Assembly (NCBI GenBank): GCA_918797485.1
Contig: CAKKNE010000001.1
Location: forward strand, 124,001 to 188,000
DNA length: 64,000 nt
Direction: 5' to 3'
Origin: Pelagomonas calceolata
Taxonomy: Eukaryota; Sar; Pelagophyceae; Pelagomonadales; Pelagomonadaceae
Under the pieces are notes generated by a model that did no database searches, was not told the origin of the DNA, and saw only the letters and a list, made by a program, of their open reading frames with translations. Shown here piece after piece: positions 36,569-46,201 of this stretch (position 1 is the first letter of the stretch; every line of letters begins with the position of its first letter). The position numbers were made by a program, and so were the translations under genes.

Positions 36569-37406
36569 TTAGTAGTCCGAGTACGCGTCAGAATCAAAGC
36601 CTGAGTGCATGCCCACAGCATCGGGGCCAAATTGAGTGGGGAGGCTCCGCGCCGCATCAGCCGCCGCTTGGCGACGCGCTGGCTCTGCGGTTTCGAGCGA
36701 AAGGCTGATAGATTCCATGAGGCGTGTCTTCGCAGGCGTTGTGGGGTGGTCATCCAAGGCCGCGAGTAGAGATTCGTGTTCGCTCTGATGGGCGAAGTCG
36801 GCGTCGGCCTGGACGATGTCGCAGCCTTGCTCGATCAAAAAGCTCGCCAACGCGTAACTTCGTTCGGTCCCGCTCCCGCAATCTATAGACCAGGTCAACG
36901 GCGACAAGCCCGCGCTATTTGGAGCTCTGCAGCGGGCGCCGAGGTCGGCCGGCCCCGGCGGCGATCAAGAATGAAGCGAGCCGCGGCGGATTCCTCGCCT
37001 CGTGGGCCGTGTGCAGGAGCGTATATCCGATCCCCGGGTGCGTTGCGTTGACGTCCGCGCCGTACGCGATTAAGGCTATGGCGAGCTCGTCGTCCGGATA
37101 GGGAATTGCCTTCAGGAGCGCCGAGCCGGCCGCCCGTCGCGTCTCGAGGTGCTTGGCCTCTACGGGCCCGTCAAGCATGTAGGGACCGCGAAGGCGGTGC
37201 TCCGCCTCTTTGATGGTGAGCCCGATGCCGCCGAACCGGGACCGCTCGGCCGCGTCGGTGCCCTTGCGCAGCGCCGTCCGCGCCTCCAGGTTCTTGCCGG
37301 CCGCGACGACAAGACCAGGCGCGACAACGTGGGAGGCAATTTTAAGGAGCATATCGCTCGGCAGGCGTAAAAGCATGGCCGCGTGAGCCCGCTGCGTGCG
37401 CACCAT
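36569..37406 (-). CDS. Ankyrin-repeat protein, tandem paralogue 2 (one apparent frameshift)
   Basis: About 278 aa. Same start as its neighbour (MVRTQRAHAAMLLRLPSDML; GLVVAAGKNLEARTALRKG; RSRFGGIGLTIKEAEHRL), then ankyrin units (IAYGADVNATHPGIGYTLLH; SPLTWSIDCGSG; LIEQGCDIVQADADF) and an acidic tail ending DAYSDY. The frame changes inside FLIAAGA-DLGARC at a duplicated GGCC around 36947-36954 (one base too many). It is shorter than its neighbour between the N-terminal signature and the first ankyrin unit. Either a recent duplicate with a sequencing error or an early pseudogene. Confidence 0.65.
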
Positions 37407-37541
37407 CCTGCGGCTCACTACGCACTCAGCGGTGCCCCTGGCGCCCAATGGCAGCGCTGCGGTGTTTTTTAGAGCACCGGTCTTGGCTTTCTACGCCCAG
37501 CGGTGCGCCTGCGCTGAGCACCTGGCTGAGAGCAGGATTTA

Positions 37542-37564
37542 GCTAGTATCGTTATACGCTAGTT
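37542..37564 (-). promoter_or_regulatory. CTAG/TGTAA-GACA promoter element, copy 10
   Basis: Plus-strand reading GCTAGTATCGTTATACGCTAG. Divergent spacer between the ankyrin gene start at 37406 and the RFC4 ATG at 37760, 136 and 196 bp away. Confidence 0.7.
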
Positions 37565-37759
37565 CAAATCCTCAGACTAAAGCCTTTTTATCTGCCGGCA
37601 ATCGACACCACATCTGGCGCCAGCTCGCGCAGTCCAAACAGCCCATATATTACCAGCGCGCGCTTTAGCTTTCGCCGCGCCCGTGCCCGCAGCGCCAAAA
37701 AGCGCGCCAGTGACCAAAAGCCGCCAATCGAGCACGCCGTCGACGCGACAGCAGCAACC

Positions 37760-38731
37760 ATGAGCGGCCGCACGCAGCTCTGGGTCGAGAAGTACCGCCC
37801 CACGCGCATCGACGACCTCGCGTCGCAAGAAGAAGTGACCAAAACCCTGAGGGGCGCCATCGCCCAGGGCCAGCTGCCTCATTTGCTGATGTACGGCCCG
37901 CCGGGCACGGGCAAGACCTCCACCATCTTAGCCGTAGCGAGAACCTTGTACCACCCCTCCGTACTGAAGGATCGCGTGCTGGAGATGAACGCCTCGGACG
38001 AGCGCGGCATAAAAATCGTGCGAGACAAAATTAAGAACTTCGCCTCCCACAGTGTGAGTTCGCAAAAGTTTGATGGGTATCCCTCACCTCCTTTCAAGAT
38101 CATCATTCTCGACGAGTGCGACAGCATGACGAAGGACGCGCAAGGCGCCCTACGGCGTACCATGGAGGTCTACTCGTCGACGACGCGCTTCTGCCTGATC
38201 TGTAATTATGTGAGTCGCATCATCGAGCCCCTGGTGTCGCGTTGTGCTAAATTAAGGTTCTCACCTTTAGGAAGAGACGCGATGCAGAAGCGTCTGCTCG
38301 ATATCGCTTCGGCGCAAGACGTGAATTATGATGCGACAATCTATGATCAGATCCTAGATCGTTCAGGAGGCGACATGAGAAGAGCTGTGACGTTACTACA
38401 GTCGTGCCACACGTTCTACGGCGACAAGACGCCGAACGTCGAGGAATTAAGTGGTGGTGTCCCGGCCTCCTTAATAGAGCCGCTCTGGACCGCCGTCAAG
38501 GCGAACAACCTGACGGAGATGTCGCGGTTGATCGATTCCTTGACCCTGGAAGGCTATTCGGCCGCGACGTGCTTCTCCGAACTGCACGACATCGTCCTCA
38601 AAGACGCGGCGGTCACGGACGCGCAGAAGGCGACCTTCTTCGAGGCCGTCGCGGCCGCGGACAAGTGCCTCGCCGACGGCGCGAACGACCACCTCCAGCT
38701 GCAGACGGTCTGCGCGGTGCTCTGCCACTGA
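37760..38731 (+). CDS. RFC4: Replication factor C small subunit, RFC4 type
   Basis: 323 aa, the usual length for a small subunit. RFC box II (LWVEKYRPTRIDDL), Walker A (LLMYGPPGTGKTSTILA), LEMNASDERGIKIVRDKIK, PPFKIIILDECDSMT (Walker B; C in place of A), FCLICNYVSRIIEPLVSRC (sensor 1 and the SRC motif whose Arg acts in trans), GGDMRRAVTLLQ (sensor 2), C-terminal collar helices ending AADKCLADGANDHLQLQ. The PPFKI insertion marks it as human RFC4/yeast Rfc2. It loads PCNA on primed DNA. No intron. It ends 26 bp from the convergent ankyrin gene. Confidence 0.93.
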   Translation: MSGRTQLWVEKYRPTRIDDLASQEEVTKTLRGAIAQGQLPHLLMYGPPGTGKTSTILAVARTLYHPSVLKDRVLEMNASDERGIKIVRDKIKNFASHSVSSQKFDGYPSPPFKIIILDECDSMTKDAQGALRRTMEVYSSTTRFCLICNYVSRIIEPLVSRCAKLRFSPLGRDAMQKRLLDIASAQDVNYDATIYDQILDRSGGDMRRAVTLLQSCHTFYGDKTPNVEELSGGVPASLIEPLWTAVKANNLTEMSRLIDSLTLEGYSAATCFSELHDIVLKDAAVTDAQKATFFEAVAAADKCLADGANDHLQLQTVCAVLCH

Positions 38732-38757
38732 GTCGCGTAGGTAGGGTACATACATTC

Positions 38758-40038
38758 TTACGCCAGCGGATTCCAGTACTGCAGGACCCTCCAGACGAGC
38801 TCTCTGGGCGTCTGAGGCGCCATCAGCCATTCGATATGGCGCATCGCGGCGACGGACAGGGGCCGCTGCTTGTAGCTTTGGCGCGGGGGCGGGATGATGC
38901 GGCCGGTCGGTGCCGGCTCCGGCTTTGTCTGCGCGAGGGCGTCTAGGACGCCCGCGCGCGTCGTGCAGTCGAACTTGCGTCCGGTCCACGGGGAGCATCG
39001 GGTCGGGGCCCCTGTCGCCGCGGCCGTAGGACCGCCAGCCCGAGCCGGCGTTCTGTCGCTGCTCGCGGCGGTCGACGGCAGCCGCTTTAGCCTCGACGTG
39101 GCTCTGTTACCTCCGACGAGCGATCTGAGCCGCAGGAGTTCGAGCCGCGGGGCCAGGAGGTACTGGCGCCAGGGCGTCAGGCGTGACGACGCCGACGGAT
39201 ACATGCTCGCTCGCACCGCCCGCGCCACCTCCAAGCATTCATTCAAGCTGTCGAGCGTCTTCGGATGAGCTTGAAACGGCATGCCCGGCCGTATGCCCGT
39301 CGGGACTTCCACAGCATAAACCTCGCCGTCGCTGTCCTCGATGAGGAACCGCTGGCCCGGTTCTACCCCAGGCGGGCAGATGTGGCTGAGGCGCGGTGCG
39401 TCCTCCGCATCCTCGCCCGCGTATTCCGATCGCATGAGCTCCATGATCGCGTCCTCGAGGCCTCGCGCGGTGGGGTCGCCAGCGCCCTCGGCAAGATGGA
39501 AGAAGTCAATGGCCGCGCCGGCGCGCAGCAGTTCCAACATGCACGCGTACATGTCTTCCTGCACTTCGCCGGTCGTGCGATCGTCGCTATCACCATGCGC
39601 GAGTTCCAGAAGAAAATCGTTGAACAGCATCGAGAGCGGAGGGATGAGAAAATCGTGGACAGAGGGGGTGGAGAGCGGGGAGAGGAGGAACGGCGCGTTC
39701 ACGTCCGCGCCCGCCCGCACTAAGTCGCGGACCGCCCCGGTCAACGCCCGGCTGCACGCCATGTGGAGCGGCGTGGGCCCCGTGCCGCGCGGGCGATGCC
39801 GGACGTCCGCGCCCCGGGCCACCAGGTAGCTCACCATCGCCTCCGCGCTTTCGCCGTCGTGCCCGGGCATGGGGTACTGGAGCGCCGAAAACAACAAGCC
39901 GCAGCCTCGGACCCGCGGGTCATCAGCCGCCGCAGCCACGTCGTTGACGTCGTGCGCCGCGTCGGCGTCGAGCCATTTTGATACGATGTCGACGTAGCCG
40001 GCCCTCGCGGCGACCCGTATCTTGTCGGGGAGCACCAT
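38758..40038 (-). CDS. Ankyrin-repeat protein with a CPPG/VPxGxRPG domain
   Basis: 426 aa from ATG 40038. Ankyrin units (KIRVAARAGYVDIVSKWLD; YLVARGADVRHRPRGTGPTPL; LVRAGADVNAPF; LLRAGAAIDFFH), then a small beta domain ICPPGVEPGQRFLIEDSDG followed by EVPTGIRPGMPFQAH, which also occurs in the two repeat-module genes at 44942 and 46202. The C-terminal part is basic (RLELLRLRSLVGGNRATSRL) and ends with a helix (ELVWRVLQYWNPLA). It probably acts as an adaptor; the CPPG domain's ligand is unknown to me. Confidence 0.7.
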   Translation of the reverse strand: MVLPDKIRVAARAGYVDIVSKWLDADAAHDVNDVAAAADDPRVRGCGLLFSALQYPMPGHDGESAEAMVSYLVARGADVRHRPRGTGPTPLHMACSRALTGAVRDLVRAGADVNAPFLLSPLSTPSVHDFLIPPLSMLFNDFLLELAHGDSDDRTTGEVQEDMYACMLELLRAGAAIDFFHLAEGAGDPTARGLEDAIMELMRSEYAGEDAEDAPRLSHICPPGVEPGQRFLIEDSDGEVYAVEVPTGIRPGMPFQAHPKTLDSLNECLEVARAVRASMYPSASSRLTPWRQYLLAPRLELLRLRSLVGGNRATSRLKRLPSTAASSDRTPARAGGPTAAATGAPTRCSPWTGRKFDCTTRAGVLDALAQTKPEPAPTGRIIPPPRQSYKQRPLSVAAMRHIEWLMAPQTPRELVWRVLQYWNPLA

Positions 40039-40450
40039 TGTGCCAGTGGCAGAAGCTGGAAGCTCCAGTGGTAGCCTCAAAGCAGCGCCAGGTTTCGATG
40101 TGTCAATGGGCAGAAGGGGCAGCGGCGTCGAATGGGCAGCGGCGTCGACGTCGAAGAAGTCGAAGCGGCGTCGCGGGGCGTCGAGGCGATCACGGATTCG
40201 GCTCTCCGCCGCGGGCTAGTAGCTTTTACTGTGCTCGGAGATGAGTTCATCGAAGATGCCATTATTGCTTGCTTGCTCGCCCGTCGCACGGACCCGTGAA
40301 GGGCGTGCTAACCAGAACCCCCCTAGGGGAGGGCGGGTGGGTGCTCGAAAATCGGGCACGGCGGCGGTGTACTGGGTATCGATCGACAGGGCTCCGACGA
40401 ACGAAAAAAATATGAACACTCAAATTTTAGGTCGTGCGCTATCCCGCGCA
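40039..40450. other. Spacer, 412 bp
   Basis: 5' flank of the ankyrin gene (minus) and 3' flank of the M1PDH gene (minus). A GGCTAGTAGCTTTTACTG string at 40212-40229 may be a decayed promoter element (about 175 bp upstream of 40038). A 55-codon plus-strand frame at 40132-40299 is discussed under rejected items. Confidence 0.35.
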
Positions 40451-42612
40451 TCAGACCATCGTGGACGACTCGTAGAGCACGCGCATCTCCCGCTCGCGCT
40501 CTTCCCGCTTCAGTCGTCTTTCTTGAAGAATCGCCACGGCCCGAGCCTTGTCCTCGGCGATGGCGTCGACGACGAGCGGCGCGAACTTCTTGCCGCCGAA
40601 CTGGCGCTGCTCGCGGATGAGCTGTTTATGAGTAATTTCGAGCTCCTTGTTGCAGAAGCGCTTGCCTCGCTTCAGGAGTTCTGAGCAGGTATCTCGCACG
40701 AAGGCTTCGGCCTCGGCTGCTGACTGGATCGGTGCTTCGAGGGACGTCGTTTCCGTCTTCGCCGCTTGTGCGCGATCCCACCGCGCGGCATGGAGAAAAA
40801 ACGCTGATAATGCGTCCGGTTGTCTGTTTGTGAGCCACTTGACGGTCGGTTTTAATCGGGTTTCGTACCTATTTGCCACTCCGCCACCTAGCACTCGAGA
40901 GACTAAGTCGTCAACGGCAGAAAACCTTTCGGTCAACACCTCGTCCCCAAACGCCAGCAACGAGTTCCACACTTCCACCACGTTGTCCGCCCCCTCCCAG
41001 CGCATGATGCTCTCAATCCCGAACTGCTCGATCAGTCTCGCGATGCGCGCCGTCCGCCACGCCTCGACCTTGCGCTGCTCGGCCCTTCGCATCTTCGAGT
41101 ACTTGATCAAGACATACTCCCGCCCGCCCGGATCGACCGGGTTGTACATGTAGTCCAGCGTCAGAAAGGCCACGACCGTGTGCATGCCGTTGACGAGTGA
41201 AAATTTTCTCTCTGAGAGATAATCGGCATGTCTCAAACTTTCTGGTAGGGTAGCTACTGACGGCGCGAAGGGGACGTAGCGCGGGTCGAATCCTGGTTCT
41301 AACACCACTATGGATCCTGGCCACGGTTCTGCATCAATTTCAACACCTTGCGGGCCGATCCTCCTACCGGTACACACCCTATCCACCATGCAGTCCACGA
41401 CGCGGACTCTTGTCCTCAACTCCCTCTTCAGACGAGCCACAGACTCGTGGTCGTTCTCGGCGCAGTAGAGTACGGGCCTCGGGTCCTTTTCTGGGGAGAG
41501 GTCTCCAGAGTAGACGCGATCCGTGGCACTCTCGTAGGACGGGTCGAACTGTCGTCGTTTCCGTAGTTTCCTAGATCGCAGCTGTTCCTTTCTTGTCTCG
41601 ATGGCCACATCTGTCTCCGACACTACTTCCGGTAATGCACTTAACGTAGAAGTCATCACCCTTCGCATGGCCGCACCCAGCGAGCAGGAGAAGGACGTCG
41701 CTCGCGACAGGAGGGATGCTAGATCTTCCGAAGAAGCTCCAAAGACCAATGACGTGGCCGGGACCGTCTCCGGGGGTCGTTCGTGCGCTGCCAGTACCTG
41801 CGCGGGAACGACGCCGTCGCGAAACTGCCGCGGCTCCCTCATGCGGCCGCGTCGACGGCGTCGAGGCGGCGCAGCATCGCGTCGACGCCATCGATGCGAC
41901 CACGTCAAGTTCAAGGTCATTTTTCACGCCGAGTCAGCACCTGAGCGCCCTTCATCTTCACCTCGCCGTTCACGCTCACGTCGATCTCTTCGGAGTTGGC
42001 AAACAACTGCTCCCATCTAGGTTTTGGTCTCTGTACTACCGCGAAGGGGACGCCCGACGCCGCGATCGCGGGCACGACGAGTCCCAGACCCAAGCGCCCC
42101 GCGCCAAAATGAACATGAAATCTAGCCGCTTTCGCCGAGGGGATCGAGGCAGTCTCCTCCTCGCCGCGCGCGGCCTTGATCTTCTCGAGGACGTCCGGCC
42201 CGTAGGCCTTGTCCACAATTTCGTCACTGACTTCACAAACGTCGTCGGCGAGGCACGTCTCGTAGTCCGCCAAACTGAAGAGAGTCTCGCCGTCCGCGCC
42301 CGAGTTCGGCACGGCGAACAGCAGATCAGAATTGTCCTTGCCGCGTCGCGGGGGCACGAGGCCCTTTTCTATTAATTCAGCTTCGCTTTCGCAGACGCAC
42401 TCCTCGATGTGCTCGCCGGCCTCGTCCAAGTAACACACTTCGAAGACTCTATCCTCAGATATAGGATTCCAGGGGTCGACGTCGCTGCCCGTCCATTCGT
42501 TTGTCGCGCGCCGCGCCGACGGCGTGCGCAGCGCTAGTCGTCGGTGGCGGGCCAGCGGCGCGGTGTAGGCCGCGGCGCCGACGGCGCCGAGGGCGCAGCA
42601 GAGCTTGAGCAT
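40451..42612 (-). CDS. M1PDH: Mannitol-1-phosphate dehydrogenase-like protein with targeting peptide (two exons)
   Basis: 672 aa; exon 1 42612-41941, introner, exon 2 41797-40451, phase 0. Signal peptide (MLKLCCALGAVGAAAYTAP) suggesting plastid or secretory routing, then an extra acidic N-terminal region of ~150 residues (CYLDEAGEHIEECVCESEAE). The Rossmann motif HVHFGAGRLGLGLVVPA binds NAD(P). Further on: VLYCAENDHESVARLKREL, DCMVDRVCTGRR, and the brown-algal-type NGMHTVVAFLTLDYMY with the catalytic Asn/His region. It would interconvert fructose-6-phosphate and mannitol-1-phosphate. Mannitol is a storage compound and osmolyte in stramenopile algae. Confidence 0.75.
41798..41940 (-). mobile_element. 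Introner, family A, in the M1PDH gene
   Basis: 143 nt on the minus strand, phase 0 (GCT CAG|GTA CTG). Start GTGCTGACTCGGCGTGAAAA, TGACCTTGAACTTGACGTGG, centre GCGCCGCCTCGACGCCGTC, end GAGGGAGCCGCGGCAGTTTC then GTTCCCGCGCAG. Near-identical to 33788-33921 although the host genes are unrelated, which is the hallmark of recent introner copies. Confidence 0.9.
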
Positions 42613-43297
42613 TGCTGCAGCAGAGGGTGCAATGGCTTATGAGGTCATTTTGTTGACTTCTAGCAAACCGAGCGATGCAAGCTCTTGAAGGCGAGGAACA
42701 CTGCTCCTGAAGAACGTCTCAACGATGCCTTGGGTTCCAAAGCCGCGTGCAGCCGGAGATATAGCGCCAGGATTCGAGATGATGGCAGGTTGGCCTGTCG
42801 GAGAGCACCCAGCCAAAGGTCGCGAGGATACAACAAGGCGTACTGGAGGACTCCTCCGAGAGCGGCTCGAGGTTGTGTTCGATGAATAGGGCTCTAGCCC
42901 AGGCTGCTGCAAAGCGAAGCCATTGCCACTGTGCATTTGCCCAAAGCGCTGCATTTTGACGCGCTGGTTTACGCTGGGTAGCTCTATTTGTACATAGCAT
43001 CAAAGTGCAGGCGTTGCATGTTCACCCGCCGCCCTGCGCTTCGTTAAAGACTCAGCCAGCAGCACTGCAGCGCTGCAGCTGAAGCCCAACGCGTCCACGC
43101 CATCGCCGCGCGCCGCGGCGTCCAAAATTGATCACTCCGAGCCGGCTGATGAAACAACCAAAACGATGCATGTATTGACCGACGCGCGCGTTTGACGAGA
43201 CACGTTTCAATCTCCTGACGGCTCACGGCTCTTCGCCGCGACGGCGACACCTGCACGCAAACGTCCGCGTAACCGCGCACGCCCCGCGCAGCGACAC
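42613..43297. other. Divergent spacer, 685 bp, without a supported gene
   Basis: Between M1PDH (minus) and the DUF501 gene (plus). ACGCCATCGCCGCG at 43097-43110, an introner core word, occurs here outside any CDS. TTCTAGCAAACCGAG near 42658-42672 resembles one half of the promoter element. Confidence 0.35.
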
Positions 43298-44113
43298 ATG
43301 CTCACCATCGCCATGCTCCTCGCCGCGCTGCGCCGGGGCGCGTCGCTAAACCCCGAGCGCCTCAAGCACGTGCCAAAAGGCTGGCAGGTCGCCGCGCCGT
43401 CCGCCGCCGACGCCGACGTCGTGGAACAAAGGCAGCTGGGCCACCCGGCCAACATGGTCGGCGTGCCCGCGGTGTCGCTGTGTCGGCACGGCTACCCCCA
43501 GGCCGTCCTCCAGGACCCCGGCGCCCACAAGTTCGGCGCCGGCATGCTGCGCCTGACGTGCCCTCACCTCTGCGAGGCCGTCGACGCGTGGGAGGCCGAG
43601 GGCGCAGTGCGCGCGCTGTCAGCAGAGCTGCTCGCGGAGGACGCGAACCGCGACGCTCTGCGAAAAGTGAACGAGCGCCACGCGGTGACTCGAAAGTCGA
43701 TGGTGCAGGGCGAGGCGCTCGCGCGGGCCGAGGCTCGTTTAGGTGCGGACACCGTGCGCCGCGTCCTCGACTCAGGCATCACGGGCCTCACTCCGTCAAA
43801 ACTGGACGACGTCAAATGTTTGCATGCCCAGCTCGCCGACGAACTGCTGTCGCGGGACAACGCCGTCGGGAAGAAGGTGCTCGAAGGATTGGAGGCGCGC
43901 GGCGTTGACCCGACTGGATCTGAAAAATGTGGAGAGCAGTGCTCCGGCTGCGTTGATGGCTGGCGGTACACGCCACGCAAGAACAAGCAGAAGCTGCGGG
44001 CGACGCGCGCGCGGCACAAGAAGCTGCGCGAGTTATCGTTGGCCGGGTACGCGACGTCGTTCGGGCCGGGCCGGCCGCTCGAGCCCGGGGTGGCGGCGTC
44101 CTTGGAGAAGTGA
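43298..44113 (+). CDS. DUF501 family protein
   Basis: 271 aa. Family landmarks in order: SLCRHGYPQAVLQDP (bacterial DUF501 has RCPFGYPQV), MLRLTCPHLCEAVDAWEAEG (xWLTCPxL..I..LE..G), a helix pair with RHAVTRKSMVQGEA, and DDVKCLHAQLADELLSRDNAVG (PxIKCLHAxxA..L....NPVG). The conserved Cys/His residues suggest metal binding, but the function of DUF501 is unknown. The family is mostly actinobacterial and algal. The C-terminus is basic (RKNKQKLRATRARHKKLREL), and the N-terminus has a short hydrophobic start. Confidence 0.75.
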   Translation: MLTIAMLLAALRRGASLNPERLKHVPKGWQVAAPSAADADVVEQRQLGHPANMVGVPAVSLCRHGYPQAVLQDPGAHKFGAGMLRLTCPHLCEAVDAWEAEGAVRALSAELLAEDANRDALRKVNERHAVTRKSMVQGEALARAEARLGADTVRRVLDSGITGLTPSKLDDVKCLHAQLADELLSRDNAVGKKVLEGLEARGVDPTGSEKCGEQCSGCVDGWRYTPRKNKQKLRATRARHKKLRELSLAGYATSFGPGRPLEPGVAASLEK

Positions 44114-44444
44114 GCGTAATGTTTGTCGTCTGTATTTTCGAACCTGGAAACCTCCGAAGCCTTCCCGGGGCGGAGGTTGCAAAACCTGTTTTGAGCTCTC
44201 ACTTCAGGCCAATTACGCCATTGCATCTCCGCCGCTTGCCGCTCGTCGGCCAGTCTGCGCTTGGAATCGACGTTAGTAGCCCTATCTACATTGCCTCTGC
44301 AAATCGGAGGACCACTAGACTCGTCGTCCCTCAGAGCAGAATTTGCTGTGAAACTCGCCACCTCAAACTTTCTCAGACGCAGACCTCACGGCCTTCGGCG
44401 GCTTCAAGACCGCATCGCCGTGGCGTCCTCGGTACATCACCTTC
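44114..44444. other. Spacer between the DUF501 gene and the first tRNA copy
   Basis: 331 bp, no supported gene. The last ~20 bp before each tRNA copy are alike (GTCCTCGGTACATCACCTTC here; GTCCTCGTACGCC and CCGCCTTC before the second), part of the duplicated block. Confidence 0.4.
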
Positions 44445-44513
44445 GACCGATTGGCGCAACGGTAGCGCGTCAGATTCCAGTCCTGAAGGGCGGTTCGAAT
44501 CGCGTATCGGTCA
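44445..44513 (+). tRNA. tRNA-Trp (CCA), degenerate copy
   Basis: 69 nt. Acceptor GACCGAT / ATCGGTC with discriminator A, D-arm GGCGCAACGGTAGCGC, anticodon loop TTCCAGT (anticodon CCA). Compared with the second copy, three bases are missing around the variable loop/T-stem (GAAGGGCGG against GAAGGTTACGCG), which breaks the T-stem pairing. Probably a non-functional duplicate. Confidence 0.7.
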
Positions 44514-44748
44514 CTTGATGTTCCGTCGACCGTCGATGGTACGCCCACAGGCACGGACGCCCCCGCCTCGTCGACAAGCACCTCGCCGGCCAGCTGCCGA
44601 TCGACCACCCATCTCGCACACGTTGCAGGGCGTCGAGAAAACGAACGAGGCTATCCACATCCTCGAGAGCGGCGAGTGCCTCCGGTGCGTCGTCATCTAC
44701 TAGGGCGCGGTACCGCGGCGGCGTCCTCGTACGCCTTCGCCCGCCTTC

Positions 44749-44820
44749 GACCGATTGGCGCAACGGCAGCGCGTCAGATTCCAGTCCTGAAGGTTACGCG
44801 TTCGAATCGCGTATCGGTCA
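44749..44820 (+). tRNA. tRNA-Trp (CCA)
   Basis: 72 nt, complete cloverleaf: acceptor GACCGAT / ATCGGTC, D-arm GGCGCAACGGCAGCGC (box A), anticodon stem TCAGA / CCTGA (last pair mismatched) with loop TTCCAGT, T-arm ACGCG TTCGAAT CGCGT (box B). No intron, no encoded CCA, as usual for a nuclear tRNA. It lies 304 bp after the degenerate copy in the same direction. Confidence 0.88.
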
Positions 44821-44941
44821 CTGGTGATGTTGTAGTAGGAGCGCGTCGCCGACGGTACACCCACAGGCACGGCTTCCACAAGCTCATGACGGAGTAGTCG
44901 CCGATCCGCGTAATGACGCTTGATAAAATTTATAGAACCCC

Positions 44942-45726
44942 CTACTCCTCGCGGGTCGTGGGCAACCGGCTCGGCGCTCTAGAAGGATCGCGCGACGCCA
45001 ACGACTCGGCGACGTTTTTCGGCCCCCCCGTCCGGTAATAGGGCGACCACGACGGCACGCCGTAGCCTTGATCCTAATCTGGTCCTCGGACAACTTCCCG
45101 CCCCGGAAGCCGTACTGCTCGAACCAGTAGGCGTCGGGAGCCAATCCAGAAAGGGGCTGCTTGACGTAGTCTTTCGGATTGCGGAAGTAGGGCGACCACA
45201 TGGGCACGCCGTTGCCATAATCTCTAGCTTTCTCTTCACTGACCGCTCCACTAAAGCCGAACTGCTCGAACCACTCCTGGTCGCCTAAGGGTGTATCGGG
45301 CGGGAAGGATCTCTGAGTTGAGGGTGCTCGATACGTCGTTCGGTGCGTGTCGATGTCCCACTTGGCTCGGTTCGGATCCTTGCTTCCGACGCCCCGAGCC
45401 GTGGGCTGGCGCGAGCCGTACGCCGAGGGCTGGCGCGAGCCGTACCCAGAGGGCTGGCGCGAGGACCGCTCCGTCGGTGCCGCGCTCGGCATCGGCGTCG
45501 GCTGTCTCGCCCTTAGTTTCGACTGCGACGCTACTTTCGAGAAGCGGACGCCGTCCTTGCCGACGTAGCCCGTGCCCAATGCTTTGCGATGCGCGAGGAA
45601 CTTCATGCCCGGCCGCACGCCCTTCGGCACTTCCGTCGTGAAGCGCTGGCCGTCGTCGTCCTTGAACAGGAGCTGCTGGCCGGGCTTGGCGCCGGGCGGG
45701 CAGATGAGCGTGAGGGGCGCGACCAT
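44942..45726 (-). CDS. CPPG-domain protein with two WSPY repeat modules
   Basis: About 261 aa. The N-terminal beta domain LTLICPPGAKPGQQLLFKDD continues EVPKGVRPGMKFLAH. A basic Ser/Gln linker follows, with tandem SRQPSGYG / SRQPSAYG units, then two copies of a novel module: [G]DQEWFEQFGFSGAVSEEKAR + DYGNGVPMWSPYFR, and DAYWFEQYGFRGGKLSEDQI + GYGVPSWSPYYR. One base is missing near 45072, between the two halves of the second module; with it the length is a whole codon number and the end reads RLPTTREE. The head-to-head neighbour at 46202 encodes the same domain and three modules. Confidence 0.65.
45403..45462 (+). repeat. 24-bp coding tandem repeat (2.5 units)
   Basis: Units begin GGGCTGGCGCGAGCCGTAC at 45403 and 45427, with a partial unit at 45451. 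On the minus strand they encode the SRQPSxYG repeats of the WSPY-module protein. Confidence 0.85.
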
Positions 45727-46201
45727 GGCTGCGGCGCGGCGGCGGCGTCTGGAGGCTGCCCTGTCGCTGTGTTTGGTTTCAGGCGGTCCGCTGGTACCGG
45801 TCCTCACGGGAGCCGCTGGGGCGCCAGTCGTTGGTCCCGCGCGCGCGGTGCGTCGTCGGCGGCGTTGTTTCGGCAGCCCTTTCAACAAGCTCGTCCGGGA
45901 GAGGCCGCGGCGTTGAGACCATTTTTGTCTCGGGTTCGAGACTTCGGCGGAGGCGTAGACCCGTCGCCGGCCGGCCCGCAGAGCTCTGGGCCCACCACTG
46001 AGGCGTCCATGAGCATCAGCGCGGCGCGGCGAGCCGAGTTCGTTGGCATCAGCGGCCGCGCTGTGCTCGGCGCCATCACACGCCGTCGTAGCGCAACCCA
46101 GACGGTCGCCAGCGCCTCCGCGGCCTCCGGCGAGCCCCCCACGGACGCCAGCGGCTGCCCCACACGCGCAGAAGGTTGCGGGGCAGCCCCACACGTTAAG
46201 T
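45727..46201. other. Head-to-head spacer of the two WSPY-module genes
   Basis: 475 bp holding both promoters. No CTAG-type element. Long open frames here are by-products of GC-rich sequence. Confidence 0.4.

Noticed and set aside
40132-40299. A 55-codon plus-strand frame (MGSGVDVEEVEAASRGVEAI...) that reads like protein
   Set aside because: It is short, has no homologue I recognise, lies in the 5' flank of the minus-strand ankyrin gene and overlaps a possible decayed promoter element.
45403-45462. Short direct repeats as a CRISPR-like array
   Set aside because: They are contiguous 24-bp units without spacers, in frame inside a coding region.
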